Part shown: positions 1 to 11,228 of the stretch, in pieces | Layout of the letters: the number at the start of each line of letters is the position of its first letter | How positions within the stretch are numbered: position 1 is the stretch's first letter | Assembly: GCA_024195265.1 (NCBI GenBank) | Contig: JAJLRJ010000005.1 | Span: 48,354,394-48,418,393, forward strand | Length of the DNA stretch: 64,000 nt | Direction: 5' to 3' | DNA from: Dendrophyllia cribrosa | Lineage: Eukaryota; Cnidaria; Anthozoa; Scleractinia; Dendrophylliidae | Made by a program: the position numbers and the translations under genes | Notes under the pieces: generated by a model | Told to the model about the DNA's origin: nothing | Database searches by the model: none | The model's input: the letters and a program-made list of their open reading frames with translations, nothing else

Positions 1-1
1 A

Positions 2-142
2 CCAGATAAACAAATCAAAGACAACAAAGAGCCTGTCTTCTCAGACTTCTACAAACCCAGTACACAACAGAAGAATGGCGAACTTGCGTTCATTGGAGGC
101 ACCCTGCTTGCGGGTGGGTATGTGGCTTATCGCTTTCTTTAA
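2..142 (+). CDS. C-terminal part of small Polinton membrane protein
   Basis: Open frame from the window edge to a TAA at 140-142, 46 residues seen. It ends with a hydrophobic stretch (GGTLLAGGYVAYRFL) that matches the end of the 145-aa protein at 40203-40640 almost residue for residue, also in the preceding YKP/QNGEL region. The start is outside the window. The full-length relative has one N-terminal and one C-terminal hydrophobic segment. Function is unknown; position next to the integrase is conserved in both elements. Confidence 0.75.
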   Translation, partial: PDKQIKDNKEPVFSDFYKPSTQQKNGELAFIGGTLLAGGYVAYRFL

Positions 143-174
143 TTTTTAAAAAAATTTAAACACATATATATACC

Positions 175-528
175 ATGGCTTCACCCTTTTCTGAAGAAGA
201 TCGTTGTGCCTTTATGAATGCGTTGAGCCGTTTACCAGCATTCCCCTCAGATAAATTCAACGAGGAACTATCGAAAATATGTCGGGAACTTGCTGAAAAA
301 AGTGATGATCCAGACAACGCAGTACTAACAATCTTCTCGGCTCAAGAATCTAAGGAAATGGACCGAGCAAAGCAGAAAATGAATGATCTAGCTAGAAACA
401 TTTATCTAAACCTTCTAAAACAAATTGATGAGTACGAAGAAGCTGCTGACAGAGTTGCTGAAGAGCTGCGCCTTTTCTTTGCACAGCATGGTCGTGAGTC
501 GCATAAGGCATATTTCACCGATTCATAA
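175..528 (+). CDS. Small helical protein found only in element 1
   Basis: 117 codons starting MASPFSEEDR. The ATG lies two bases after a TATATATA box (166-173), the same promoter layout as the other genes of this element. The protein is charged and looks helical, with no signal peptide, membrane segment or cysteine pattern. I do not recognise a family. It sits between the membrane-protein gene and the integrase. In the complete element at 35260-53511 those two genes are adjacent with no room for it, so it is an insertion in one lineage or a loss in the other. Confidence 0.65.
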   Translation: MASPFSEEDRCAFMNALSRLPAFPSDKFNEELSKICRELAEKSDDPDNAVLTIFSAQESKEMDRAKQKMNDLARNIYLNLLKQIDEYEEAADRVAEELRLFFAQHGRESHKAYFTDS

Positions 529-545
529 ACTCAATATATACCCCT

Positions 546-1535
546 ATGGAGGCGAAACTCTCAAAGATCTATTACAGCACGAAAGGGTATTGGAAAGGGC
601 TTGCCGCTGTGAAAAAGCTAGCTGCAGCAGCCAAGGTCTCTGATGATGTCGCAAAGAAATGGCTGGTCAAACAAGCCCTTTGGCAAGTTTACCTCCCAGC
701 ACCACGCCATATCCCACGTCCCAAGTTTGATGTCTCATCACCCAATGCAGTGCATCAAGCAGATCTTCTCTTCCTACCCCACGACAAACTTCCACACGGG
801 AGAAAGGTTTACAAATACGCATTAACCCTTGTGGATGTGGCTAGCCGATACAAAGCAGCAGAGCCCCTGACTTCGAAAGAGTCTGAAGAAGTCTCAAGGG
901 CATTTCAGAAGATTTACAGACGTGGGCCTTTGAAATGGCCGCAACTCTTGCAAGTTGACCCTGGGAAAGAGTTTATGGGGGCTGTGACTAAGACAATGGA
1001 AAACAACAAAACGACCATTCGTCGCGGGCGAGTTGATATCCACAGAGACCAAGCAATTGTGGAGAGATTCAATCGCACCCTGGCTGAAAGGTTGTTTGGT
1101 TATCAGTATGCCGTTGAAATGAATATGCCCTCTGGCCGTTCGACTGCATGGGTCAAAAGACTGCCAGATGTTGTCTCGGCCTTGAACAATGAAGTAACAA
1201 GACTCACTGGCAAGAAGCCCGCTCAAGCAATCAAAGAGAAAGCCGTTTCTGCCAAGCCTGCGACTCCATATGCTAGGCCTGTGGGGGTGAATGAGAAGAA
1301 GCTCCCGCCCCGGGTGAGTGTGAGATATCTTTATTACCCCGGTGAACTGGAAGGGGGCGGGAGGCGTGCGACTGATCCGATCTGGTCTCTGAAGGTCCAC
1401 AACATTGAAAGGGTTGTCACCAAGCCAGATGCGCCTGTCGTTTATTATCTCTACGACGGCCCTAAGAGAGGATTTGTTCGTGAGGAGTTGATGGTGGTGC
1501 CACCGGCCACTCAGTTGCCCCCAGCTGGGTTGTGA
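546..1535 (+). CDS. int: Retroviral-type (rve) DDE integrase, Polinton
   Basis: 329 aa, intact. Integrase catalyses joining of the replicated element to host DNA. The DDE triad is visible as QADLLFL (first Asp), LLQVDPGKEF (second Asp) and AIVERFNRTL (Glu). A C-terminal SH3-like region follows, ending in VREELMVVP. The ATG at 546 is preceded by ATATATACCCCT, giving a leader of only a few bases. It differs from the integrase at 39194-40183 at about 16 of 329 positions by eye. Its last 25 bases overlap the end of the convergent polymerase gene. Confidence 0.92.
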   Translation: MEAKLSKIYYSTKGYWKGLAAVKKLAAAAKVSDDVAKKWLVKQALWQVYLPAPRHIPRPKFDVSSPNAVHQADLLFLPHDKLPHGRKVYKYALTLVDVASRYKAAEPLTSKESEEVSRAFQKIYRRGPLKWPQLLQVDPGKEFMGAVTKTMENNKTTIRRGRVDIHRDQAIVERFNRTLAERLFGYQYAVEMNMPSGRSTAWVKRLPDVVSALNNEVTRLTGKKPAQAIKEKAVSAKPATPYARPVGVNEKKLPPRVSVRYLYYPGELEGGGRRATDPIWSLKVHNIERVVTKPDAPVVYYLYDGPKRGFVREELMVVPPATQLPPAGL

Positions 1536-4500
1536 AACTCAATCGGTTCTGTGTGGATGCCGTCTGGCAGAACCCAACGCTTGTCGTAATAAGCAGAAAG
1601 CCCCAGCTTGTGCTGCTCGTAAGTGAACATGGCACCGTTGTGCATTCGGAAGCCCCTGTTGGTGGCCATGTCCCTGCCCCCTTGCAGGGCTCTTTCGTAC
1701 CTTTCCCAGCGAAGCTCGTTCTGCTTCTTGTTGACGCCCTTGGAGGACATCTTGGCCTCGCCGCTAGCCTCGTTTTCGACGTAATAACACTTGCTGCATA
1801 GGGCGATGGCCCGTGTGCCTTCCTTCTCAAGCTTGAACAAGCCAGGCTCTCTGCCGCTCCACTTGTCCCACGCCAACCAATTCTTCTTCTCCGCCTCGAA
1901 CTGGACGCGAAGTTCAGGACGAACGGCCTCTTCCAGAGTGTCGTGCGCAAGAGCGAAGTACATGCTGTCCGTGTCCATCTGGATGAGCTCGAAGTTGCGC
2001 CTGTCGATAAAGTAATCTAGGAAGTCGTAATAGAACTCCAGCATGCGTAACTTGGCAAGTTGGTACACAACAATGCCCACTTGAAAGGGACGGTCGATTG
2101 TGACCTTTTGCTTTCGCAGCTCGATCTTGTAAGCAGCTCCAATCTCTTCGAGGTCATCGAACAAGGGTGAGCGGAGATGCTTATCAACCTCGTCCTCGTC
2201 AGTTGTGTACAACGTTCTTGTCTGGCGCTCCACGGCTTCGATGAATTTGCCATAAGCGCTGTTGCCAAGAAGCTTGAACACTTCAGCAAGCAGTGCCTTC
2301 TCCCTGTCAGCGTCGCCTTTCCTTCGGTTGTTGGCTACCTCGCGAACGAACCAGTCGAAGAGCTTTTTGGGCATGTAATCGAGCGTGCGGTAGACTGCCG
2401 TGATCTTGAGCCCGATGTTGAGATACCACTTCAAGAGGGGGGCGTAGATCAGCATCTTTTTCGCTGACAACACACCAAGAAGCTTTTTCTGGTCGGGAAA
2501 GCGGGTTCGGCCACTTTCTTGGAGGTAATCGTGCATATGCTGTGGAACAAATTCGTCAGGCACTGCTTGGTTGATGAAGAGAGGGGGAAACTCTTCGAAC
2601 TGCTCCCACAACTCTCGGGGGACTTCGATGTCCACTTCAGCAAACCCGAACCAGCCGCCTGTATGCAGCTTAATTTCAAGAACTCTCGCTGCCTGCACCG
2701 GGTCATTGTAATGCACAACCTTCTCTTTACCACAGGGCATCTCCTGCAGCATCGTGCTTGGGTAAAGGGAGTTAGCATCGAACCCCACAATCCGTTTCGT
2801 GATGCGAGCTAAGTCGCCATGTTTGTGAGAACGAATGCGGGTTTCGCCTCGCACGTGTTTGCGGGTGAAGACCAGGCTTGGCCCGCCAACCACAGCCCCC
2901 TTCAGCATGGCGTAAGCTTCTGGCCCGGGGGCGTATAGGGCTGGAGCATTGCGGCCTCTCAATGAACCTCGCAAGACGTATTGCATTGATACTCCTGGCA
3001 AGGAGACCGCGTCTTTGAAGATGTCCACCCCGAGGCCCGTGTAAAATCCCTTCATCGTTTGGAGAGCTTCGAGGAAGGGAGACACGTCTAGATTGTTGTA
3101 ATACTTCAGCCAGTCTCCGAATGTCTTCATGCCTTTCTCGTGGAAGATGCGATTGCATTCTTCGTGCTCCTTGGGAGAAAGAACGAAGGCCTTTTTGAGT
3201 TGTGAGTACCAGCACTCGTATGGAGGAAGCCCTGGGAAATCCAGCTTGTCAGTGCTGTCAAACCACTTGTATGGAAGCCAGGATTTGGTCTGTGTCGCTT
3301 CATACGTCTTGACCCACTTGTCGTACGTGATGCCTGGGGCCAAATAATTCATGATGTCCAAGAACTTGTAGCTGGGGGTGTTGATGAACATGATGCGCCC
3401 CTCTTTCTCCGCGGCGAAGACCCCGTTCTCTCCAGCGAGATGAGTGACAAAGTACTTGCGGATAAGTTTGAGATCGTAATGACCTGAGTTGAAGCCGACC
3501 ACAGGCACTTGGTTGCACCATTTGTCGATGAGCTTGAGTTGCTTCTCAGGAAGATTCTCAAGGTCTGGGGGCATGTATTTTACAGCCACGTCTTCTCGGA
3601 TGGCTGCGCTTCGCCGCTCCAGGGAAGCATAAAACAGACCGATAAGCTCATCAGGATCTTTGGAGCAAATGTACTCAGGCTCAGGATTCAACGTGTCGGC
3701 AATGGAGACTGAGATGGGCACATGCTCGCTTTCATAAGAGAGATCGTGTGTCGGACGAGCTGCCTTGGTCTTGTCCTGGTATGCTTCGAAGTCATAGACA
3801 ATCGCGTGGGGATATGTTTTGTTTCTTTTCTCTGGGCAACGATCATTCCACCAAGGGGCAGGCCGTTCATGCTCCCACCTTTCCACCACGGTGTACCCAG
3901 CGTCTCGAAGCAACTGAGTTCGTTGTAGAGTCTTTTGGTAAGCAATCGTCCTTGTGATTGTGTTGCCCCTTCGGTCAACATGAACCGCTTCGTCCCTCGT
4001 TCCCTCGGGGTAACATTCCTCGCAACCGTGCCAGTGACAGCCGTGGAACTGAAAAACTGTCTTGCTTTCAGGGTGATAGCCATCGACTGGGGCCCCACAA
4101 ATATAACTCTCACCACCATGGCCGCATCTGTGGTGGTGGATGTGAATGCCGGCCTGCTTCGCCTCCCACTCCAACCAGCACACGCCCTTGACGCCGAAAC
4201 CTCCTTCTGGGTAAAAGGCTTTCTCAAAAGCTGACTCCGGAGGGAGGATACGTTTCCCGGGGCAGTCGATTTTGGTTTGGCCACGAGTACACGTCTTGGA
4301 GTGGCGAGTAAATGACAAGCTTGTGTGAACCTCCCGCCGCACTCGCCACAAGTGTAATTGTTTGTGACTTTATTGATGTTGGTGATCAAGAAGGAGTGGT
4401 CCTCATAAATACCAACAGTCATGGTTGGAGCGCCCACCTTGTTGTAATTCGCAGGGCTGTGAGATAAAGTGAAGTCACCATTGGGGTGAACAAGATATGC

Positions 4501-5274
4501 GGCAATTCCTTGCTTGAAATGCTTTTCGATTTTAGAGAGGTGCCGCAAATTTAGCTGACCTCGAAGCCCCGGATAAAAGGCGAAGAAGCTTTCCGCGAGT
4601 TCTCTGGATCTGCGAGTTGAACGATCTATACGAGCTCCTCGATGGACAGCCAAGCAACGAAAGAGACAAAGATTGTCGTTAAAAGTGTCAAGGGCAATCA
4701 CTTCTCTTTTGTTGCGAATCCAATCAGGAAGCCGCCCGAGCCCTATTTGCAAGGGTTGTCGGTCAAGAATGACTTTGACCTCGAGCAGGACGGTGCGTTC
4801 ATAAACCCATTTGGTGTCAGGCCTTTTGAGTCTTGCGTTTTGAAGACGAAGCTCTTCCTGAGATTGCAACCACTGTCGTGTCTCGGAGAGAGTGGCTAGC
4901 CAAGGCCCGGTTTGATTGTTTTGATAAAAACTTCTCAACTCCTCGGTTTCAGTGTTTCGCAGCTTGACTGTGGAGATTAACTTGATTGCGTGCCGTGTGT
5001 GAACATTTTGCTTGATTTTGTTCAAAATTCTGGCGACAAGAGAGTTTTCGAGCCCGGTCACAAACTGTAACGTGATTGTTCGTCTGCCATGTTCAATCTG
5101 TCGGTCAACCCGATCATAGATTTGAACAAATTGCTCAAAATCTAGCTCTGGCGGGTTGTTTTGAGGCTCGACCTCATCGGCAGGCTCGATCCGCTCGATA
5201 TTTCGTGCCTGTTCGTCCAGCCAGGCAATCAGCTCGCGTTGATCGTCATTACGCTGTCTTCGCCGTTGTGGCAT
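1511..5274 (-). pseudogene. polB: Protein-primed DNA polymerase B, one frameshift
   Basis: About 1250 codons in two overlapping frames, switching near 4310 inside a zinc-finger-like C-x2-C...H...C stretch, so one base is gained or lost. The N-terminal part (from 5274) carries DNLCLFRCLAV around residue 203, resembling an OTU-type cysteine box. The C-terminal part shows exonuclease motifs YDFEAY, GFNSGHYDLK and YYNNLDVSPF, then polymerase motifs A (FDANSLYP), B (LLGNSAYGKF) and C (QMDTDSMYF), all catalytic residues kept. The MPQRRR start at 5274 is chosen because a TATATATA box lies 3-10 bases upstream; an in-frame ATG at 5346 is an alternative. Element-encoded replication enzyme. Its sequence is far from the polymerase at 35521-39197. 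Confidence 0.88.
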
Positions 5275-5276
5275 TG

Positions 5277-5400
5277 CGTATATATAAGGGTTTTTAATTT
5301 CTTCAATTGGTGATGCCCAGCTTGGCCGTTGAGGGGGTTGTGCCATATATGGAGGGTTTTGGATTTCTTCAATTGGTGATGCCCATGTTTGAGGCCGAGG
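5277..5400 (-). promoter_or_regulatory. Duplicated polymerase promoter of element 1
   Basis: Reading on the minus strand, the box ACCAATTGAAGAAAT occurs twice about 66 bp apart, each followed by AAACCC and a TATATA-like box (CATATATGG in the upstream copy, TATATATACGCA in the downstream copy just before the ATG at 5274). The complete Polinton at 35260-53511 has the same arrangement at its ends with ACCAATTGGAGAAAT. Confidence 0.6.
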
Positions 5401-5406
5401 ATCCCG

Positions 5407-5532
5407 AGTAGTGAGTGGGGGAGGGTCTCAAATGCCATTTTTTGAGCCGATTTCCAATTTTTCCGAACGAAGTGAGGACAAATTGGAAATCGGCTCAAAA
5501 AATGGTATTTGAGCCATCCCCCACTCACTACT
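5407..5532. repeat. Terminal palindrome of element 1
   Basis: A near-perfect inverted repeat starting AGTAGTGAGTGGGG and ending CCCCACTCACTACT. Arms are about 55 bp and the loop is short (around TCCGAACGAAGTGAGGA). It marks the outer end of the Polinton and can fold into a hairpin on its own. Confidence 0.8.
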
Positions 5533-5645
5533 CAGATAGTTTAACTTATTTATTTTATTTACAACTTTTCATACATACAGGACCCTATTGAAAACCACTT
5601 TCGGGTGAATGGGCTTTTCTGTTGAAAGATTGTAATTATTATTAC

Positions 5646-5676
<31 letters not shown>

Positions 5677-6542
5677 AATTTTAAACGTGTTACATGTGCA
5701 TGAGCGCAGCCTTATGTTAATTGCCATTGTAGTCATTGTACTATGAAAAGAATTTTCACGATCGCTTTGGAGCATGCAGGCATGGCAAACGTGTTGTTTC
5801 AAAAGCGCACAAATATGTAGAATGTAGACAAAAGAGAAAGTCCTGAAATAAACCAGCTGTCAACAAATAATACGGCAATAAAACTTTGGAATGCAAAAGT
5901 CCCCAATACTTTTAATTTTATTTCGCGCCCTTAAAATGGTTCAATGCACTTGAAATTTGCAGAGATAGCATTACATGTACAACTTTAGATCAAAAGATTT
6001 TAAAAAAAATTCATCGACTAGTTTTTAAATAAACGCTTCCCTAACAAAAGTGTTACTTCTGTGAGTAGAATGAGCATATTTAATACATTGCTTCTGATCA
6101 CATCAACTGAAATCTAGTGAAGCAAACAGGATGAAACCTTCAAGGAATGTACTTTTATGGCACATAAATAATATACGGTGAAAATATTGTTTCAATTTGT
6201 CAGGAAAACTCTGGCATCAACGAAATAACATAAAGTAGCTGCCTTCTGCAATTGCCATCCTAAATCTTATCCAATGTCACTAACAACTATCACAACAATC
6301 ACAACTACAAGTTCAAATGTAACGGTCGCCTGATCACGCAAGCAACAACTAAACTACAATGGCAACCGACTACAACAAGGATTCAAAGGTAAACAAAGCA
6401 GACTGAACTACTTTCAGCAACTACAATAACAACTGAAGTGTGATAACTCAACTTTAACGTGCGCAAATCAACTGCACAGTTTTTTACCCTAACCTTCATC
6501 CCTCGGAATAATCTCAGTCTTCGACATCAACTCGACAACAGC
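5533..6542. other. Gene-free, AT-rich; ATT microsatellite
   Basis: No coding pattern seen. An (ATT)n run occupies about 5634-5675. The rest is unremarkable AT-rich sequence leading into a truncated SINE. Confidence 0.6.
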
Positions 6543-6917
6543 GATGGACTAGCATCCCATCCAGGGGGGAGTAGCAATATTCCTAGTTACTTCATAGTAT
6601 ATAAACCAGGTCACCCTGTGATGGACTAGCATCCCATCCAGGGGGGAGTAGCAATATTCCTAGTTACTTCATAGTATATAAACCAGGTCACCCTGTGATG
6701 GACTAGCATCCCATCCAGGGGGGAGTATCAATATTCCTAGTCACTTCATAGTATATAAACCAGGTCACCCTGTGATGGACTAGCATCCCATCCAGGGGGA
6801 AGTAGTAATACTCCCAGTCACTTCATAGTATATAAACCAGGTCACCCTGTGATGGACTAGCATCCCATCCAGGGGGGAGTAGCAATATTCCTAGTTGCTT
6901 AATACTCAGAAACCGGG
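6543..6917 (+). repeat. 77-bp minisatellite inside a SINE-like unit
   Basis: Units start GATGGACTAGCATCCCATCC at 6543, 6620, 6697, 6774 and 6851, exactly 77 bp apart, with a final variant unit. The same start string occurs once, inverted, in the tRNA-headed SINE near 13001-13022. The minisatellite is therefore an internal amplification of a SINE body. The SINE 3' part continues after the insertion at 6922-7717. Confidence 0.85.
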
Positions 6918-6921
6918 TTAA

Positions 6922-7717
6922 GGTGGCTGAACACAGTTTGCGCGCACTCTTCAATTTCAGCTGCTTACGCGAGTCAGCGCGCGCAAAGTTTTGAGAAAAA
7001 CAAACGTGGCCCCTGTTCAGCGATCATTTTATTTTGCTCAGCGTGGATCGCGAAAGTGTTGTTTTTCGTCTTAAAATGAAAAACTTTGTTGTTTGTAAAA
7101 ATATTTGTTGAATCAATAGATAATATATAGAACCATTGAAGAAACTACACTGCCTTTTTTGTCATTTCTGTCTTTGGATCGAGAACCCAGTCAAATGCAA
7201 CGCATGCGCAGTTGACCAAAAAATTGTGACTGGATGTTTTAGCGACTTTCCTCGGAAACGTGCTAATTTCTACGGAACCACTCATTAGAATTTCACGAAA
7301 TTTGGCACAATAATAGTTCCGAAAATGCCGAACTCACCTGCCACCAAAAATTTGAAATCTAACAGAGGAGATATTTACAAAACGCAAACATATTAAACAA
7401 CAAATTACGGAAAATCCCTCTGTCAAAATTACATGAGACTAGTGTTAACATGCGAATATTTTTACGAGTTTACTAGAGACAAATGATGTACAAAATCTAG
7501 TGACTAGATTTTCTGAAAATAAACGAAACCAAATATTGCAGGCTGATTTACAATCCACCTTGTTGCCATGGCAACACCCTAAAAGCTCAACAAAAATATC
7601 AAAATATAAAGCTTGTTGCTTACTCTTATGCCTCGCCAATTTTGGGCACCCAGACTTTAGTGGTTTTAAAATGACAATGAATGATGCATAGGTACAGTAA
7701 AACTGTGTTCAGCCACC
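6922..7717. mobile_element. piggyBac-like non-autonomous element
   Basis: 796 bp flanked by TTAA at 6918-6921 and 7718-7721. Terminal inverted repeats begin GGTGGCTGAACACAGTTT and match at the right end. There is no transposase gene. TTAA target duplication is the hallmark of the piggyBac superfamily. Removing it joins the SINE body on the left to its tail on the right (GCTCCGGCC...). Confidence 0.75.
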
Positions 7718-7721
7718 TTAA

Positions 7722-7918
7722 GCTCCGGCCTAGTGGGCCATCCATGACTTGTGTGCGACTTTACTTTTTACCATCTTCAACATCAACTCAATATGAAACA
7801 ATCTAACCTTCCAGTTGCAGTCGTCGATAAGTCCTGCAATTGAATACTTGGTTGTGGATGATCGAAGATCGTGCGGAGGTTTCAATGCGATGAGCCGAGT
7901 CCCACTTCTGACACCAAA
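7722..7918. other. SINE tail, then LTR-element leader with primer-binding site
   Basis: The first bases complete the SINE interrupted at 6922. Read on the minus strand, about 7898-7916 is TGGTGTCAGAAGTGGGA, a typical tRNA-primed retroelement primer-binding site, two bases inside the LTR end at 7919. The element body is missing. Confidence 0.55.
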
Positions 7919-8107
7919 TGTAACCGGAGGAGAAAGACCACAACCAACAGTCTTTATTTTAACTAGTTCGAGTGTTGTGCCACCATTTTTATATCCCATC
8001 ATTATGCATACCACTTAACATCTTACCACGACTACATTAACAGTTAACTATTTAAAATAACCATCTTCCTCTAGCTCGCACATAACTAGCTAACACATTT
8101 CATTACA
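7919..8107 (-). repeat. Gypsy-type LTR (189 bp)
   Basis: Bounded by TGTAA and TTACA. On the minus strand it holds a TATA box (GGGATATAAAAATGG) and an AATAAA signal before its end, and is followed by a primer-binding site. It is a 5' LTR whose internal region has been lost. Confidence 0.6.
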
Positions 8108-8493
8108 GTTTCTTATGATAGCAGAACAATGTTACAGTGAAACTCCTTAAAGCTGCCAAAAAAGAGAAAAAAGTAACATAATAGGGCAATGTCAACATCC
8201 ACATGCTCCCATTGTAATGCTAAATACAAAGGCTGTAATAATGATTGGATGAGAATATTTCAAAATCAAATAAAGAAAAATTATTCAAATTTAAATATAC
8301 ATGTATAATGGAGTATATTTTTTTTTCAAATACATGGAATTATAATAAAGATTTTTTTTTAATATTTTTATATATATTTTATTAGTATCCAAGTACACAC
8401 GTTTACAATGTTTTATATCTGAAAGACAACAACAACAACAAAAATACATCGTAATAAAGAAAATAATAATCCTTAGCTAAAGCAAAAAAAAAA

Positions 8494-8525
<32 letters not shown>

Positions 8526-8574
8526 TTACATACAATATACATATAAAAAAAGTGATTTTTCCTCTACAGTCGAA
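8108..8574. other. Gene-free, AT-rich simple repeats
   Basis: Holds poly-T/A tracts and an (ATA)n run near 8492-8522. No gene is seen. Confidence 0.55.
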
Positions 8575-8576
8575 CC

Positions 8577-9499
8577 TCCGGTTGCGACCACCTCTCGTAA
8601 GCGACCACCTCTCCTCAGCGACCAGTTTTCCAAAATACCAAAAGTTTCCAAGTCAAATCACTATATTTGGAACCTCTTGTAAGCGACCACCTCTCGTAAG
8701 CGACCGCGACCGCGACCACTTTTAGAGCTAAAAGTTTGAAATTTTCTTTTGTTTTTAACCTCCCGTAAGCGACCACTTGAAGCTACTTGACAGATAATAG
8801 AGCGGAAATTGGATAATGAGGTGTTGTAACATAATCGCATTCCTCAAGACAAGTCCTGTTTTTCTCGTTCAAAACCTATGCCGAACTCAAATTCTCAAAT
8901 TCTTCTACAAATGGTAGGAGGGTTTAGTTTCCGAGCTGTAAACGATGTTTTTGACTGTTCGGCCTCAATTTGGTTAGATAATGGCCATAAAATGGCATTT
9001 GTAGCCTGAATCGAAAAAGGGTATTTTTGGTGGAAATTTGGGTGTTAAAGGGTTAATGTACAGTTTTTACGCTTGTTAACATGTAAATCACCAGTAATAT
9101 AAAAAGGCTGTCAAATTTAAAGCTAGCAATCCAATCCTTATTAGTTCATGTTCAGTTCCCCTTAACGTTTAGACAACATTAAAGATTCAATTTGTAACTA
9201 TCGTGAGACTTGTTCGACCTTGTTCGGCCATTCGCCTTATTAGGTAAATTAACAGGAGCGAACCGTGAAACTCTGAATAAATATTTTGGAAAGCTTAAAC
9301 TGAGTATTTTTGTGACTACTAAAAGTTATTACATGGGTTTAGATGGGAATTGGCACATGGGATAAGTCTCCGCAGTTACCATATGCTAATAAGGCTAAAT
9401 TTTGACCCAATATGGTCTGAACTCTCGTAAGCGACCGCCTCCCGTAAGCGACCACCTAGGCTTGACATTTTGGGTGGTCGCTTACGGGAGGTTCGACTG
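8577..9499. mobile_element. TA-flanked Tc1/mariner/pogo-like non-autonomous element
   Basis: 923 bp, flanked by TA on both sides (8575-8576, 9500-9501). Termini are CAGTCGAACCTCC and GGAGGTTCGACTG. Sub-terminal repeats of CTCGTAAGCGACCACC occur at both ends in inverted orientation. No transposase frame remains. Confidence 0.7.
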
Positions 9500-9780
9500 T
9501 ATATCGCTTTACAGGTTATATAATAAAGATAGGTCACTGTGCTCATTTAGCCACTTATTTATTGAATGAAAGTATCCTCAAAGGCAACCCCTTTGGTTCA
9601 GAATGTGTGATGCAAGATATTATGCGAGGTAGTGATGCACAATGCAATATTAGCTAGAGAATCATCACCTCAAAGTAAATTTTGTCCAATATCTCTCCCA
9701 TCATTGGACCAGCTGGGATAATTAAGTAATGTAGTTTGATAATTCTTCTTGTGAACTTGTAAAAGTTCATTTTCAACTTG

Positions 9781-10832
9781 GACCCAACCTTTAAGCTGGA
9801 GCACCATATTAAGTTCACAGCCTGAGCTTCCACTCCCAACCTTACTTTGATGCACTTGGGCTTCTTTTCAGCATTTTTCTGAAGCAAGTGTTACGTTCCC
9901 TCATTTAACCTGACTAAGGGACGATCCACAACTAAAATTCCTCAAACATATTGCAATAGGCCGCATCCTTAAGCTTAGATTGGACCAAAATTACAACTCT
10001 TCTGTATTGACCATGTGTTTGTGTTGCAGTTAATTTTTTATTTCAGGTGATTTTTGTTTTTCCTTTGTTTCAAATTCATTAGCATATATTACCATACCCA
10101 AAAACAATGGAAAAATAAAAATTACCTGAGATAAAAAATTAACTACAACATTTGTGTCATGGTTCAAATATTTCTTTGGTTTGAAAATTTTCAAACCAGT
10201 TTAATTTTTGTTTTCCTTTGTCTGTTATTATGGAAATGAACCTGAAACAACGGAAAATAAAAATCAAATTGGTTTCAAAATTTTCAAAACAAAGTTACAT
10301 TTGAACCACAACATATATGCACATAAAAAAGACCCTTAATTAATCCTTGCAGAGGGATCATATTTGGCTGTAAAATGCTGTCTACCTTTTTAGAACAAAA
10401 AATAAAAATGAAAAAGATGGTAGTTTCTTAGTGAAGGAAGATAACTAAATTATTACCTTCATGGTACAATGTATGTCTCATCCCAAGGGACTTGATGTGC
10501 TGTTTCATGGGATAAATATGGTACATGCACCAGGTGGTTTAATAACACCTGTAAGAGACAAAGCAAAACATCAATAACGTTGAAATTTTAAGTTTGACCC
10601 AACCTTTAGGCTAAAGCACCTTGTAGTTCACAGCCTGAGCTTCCACTCCCAATCTAACTTAATATGCACTCAGGCTCCTTTTTAGCATTTTTCTGAAGCA
10701 AGTTTGTTATGTTCCCTCATTAAACCTGACTACTGATGGACGATCCACAACCAAAATTCCTCAAACATATTGCAACAGGCATCATTAGATAGGACCAAAA
10801 TTACAACTCTTCTGTATTGACCATGTGTATGC
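9781..10832. repeat. 240-bp direct duplication with foldbacks between
   Basis: The segment 9781-10022 recurs at 10596-10832 with scattered changes. Between the copies lie two foldback blocks (about 10025-10146 and 10168-10310) rich in TTTTTGTTTTCC and its complement. No coding frame is seen. Confidence 0.6.
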
Positions 10833-11228
10833 ACAAAAAAAGTCCCTTATCAGGTTTGGACTTTGGCGCTCGCCCGCTCGCCCAGGTGAGTTTCAAAACT
10901 GTCGGGCGAGTACAAATCAAGGATCACTCGCCCGGTTTGGCGAGTACGATTTTTATATGCAGAATATATTATTCAACTTTCCACTTAAAAATAATCTACA
11001 CTGTCCACAAGCCAATAGTTTACCATTCTGAAATATCTGACAAACCTGTATTTCTCGAAAGTCCCGAAACTTTTCGGGCACCACAAATCACATAGTATCT
11101 TGTAAACGAAGACGTTTCTAAGGATGCAACTTTGCTAAAAGGTTACATTTACTTATCACAAAGACATGCTGAAATAACAGCTTTATAGAATGTTGTGGTT
11201 CATATGTTTACAAATCACTTTCCGGGTC

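Larger units (their letters stand above)
1..5532. mobile_element. Element 1: right-hand end of a Polinton/Maverick
   Basis: Partial element running off the left edge. In order it holds the tail of a small membrane protein, a 117-aa ORF, an integrase on the plus strand, and a protein-primed DNA polymerase B on the minus strand convergent with the integrase. A 126-bp palindrome with AGTAGT at both outer ends closes it. This is the mirror image of the left end of the complete element at 35260-53511. The other terminus lies outside the window, so no target duplication can be checked. Confidence 0.85.
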
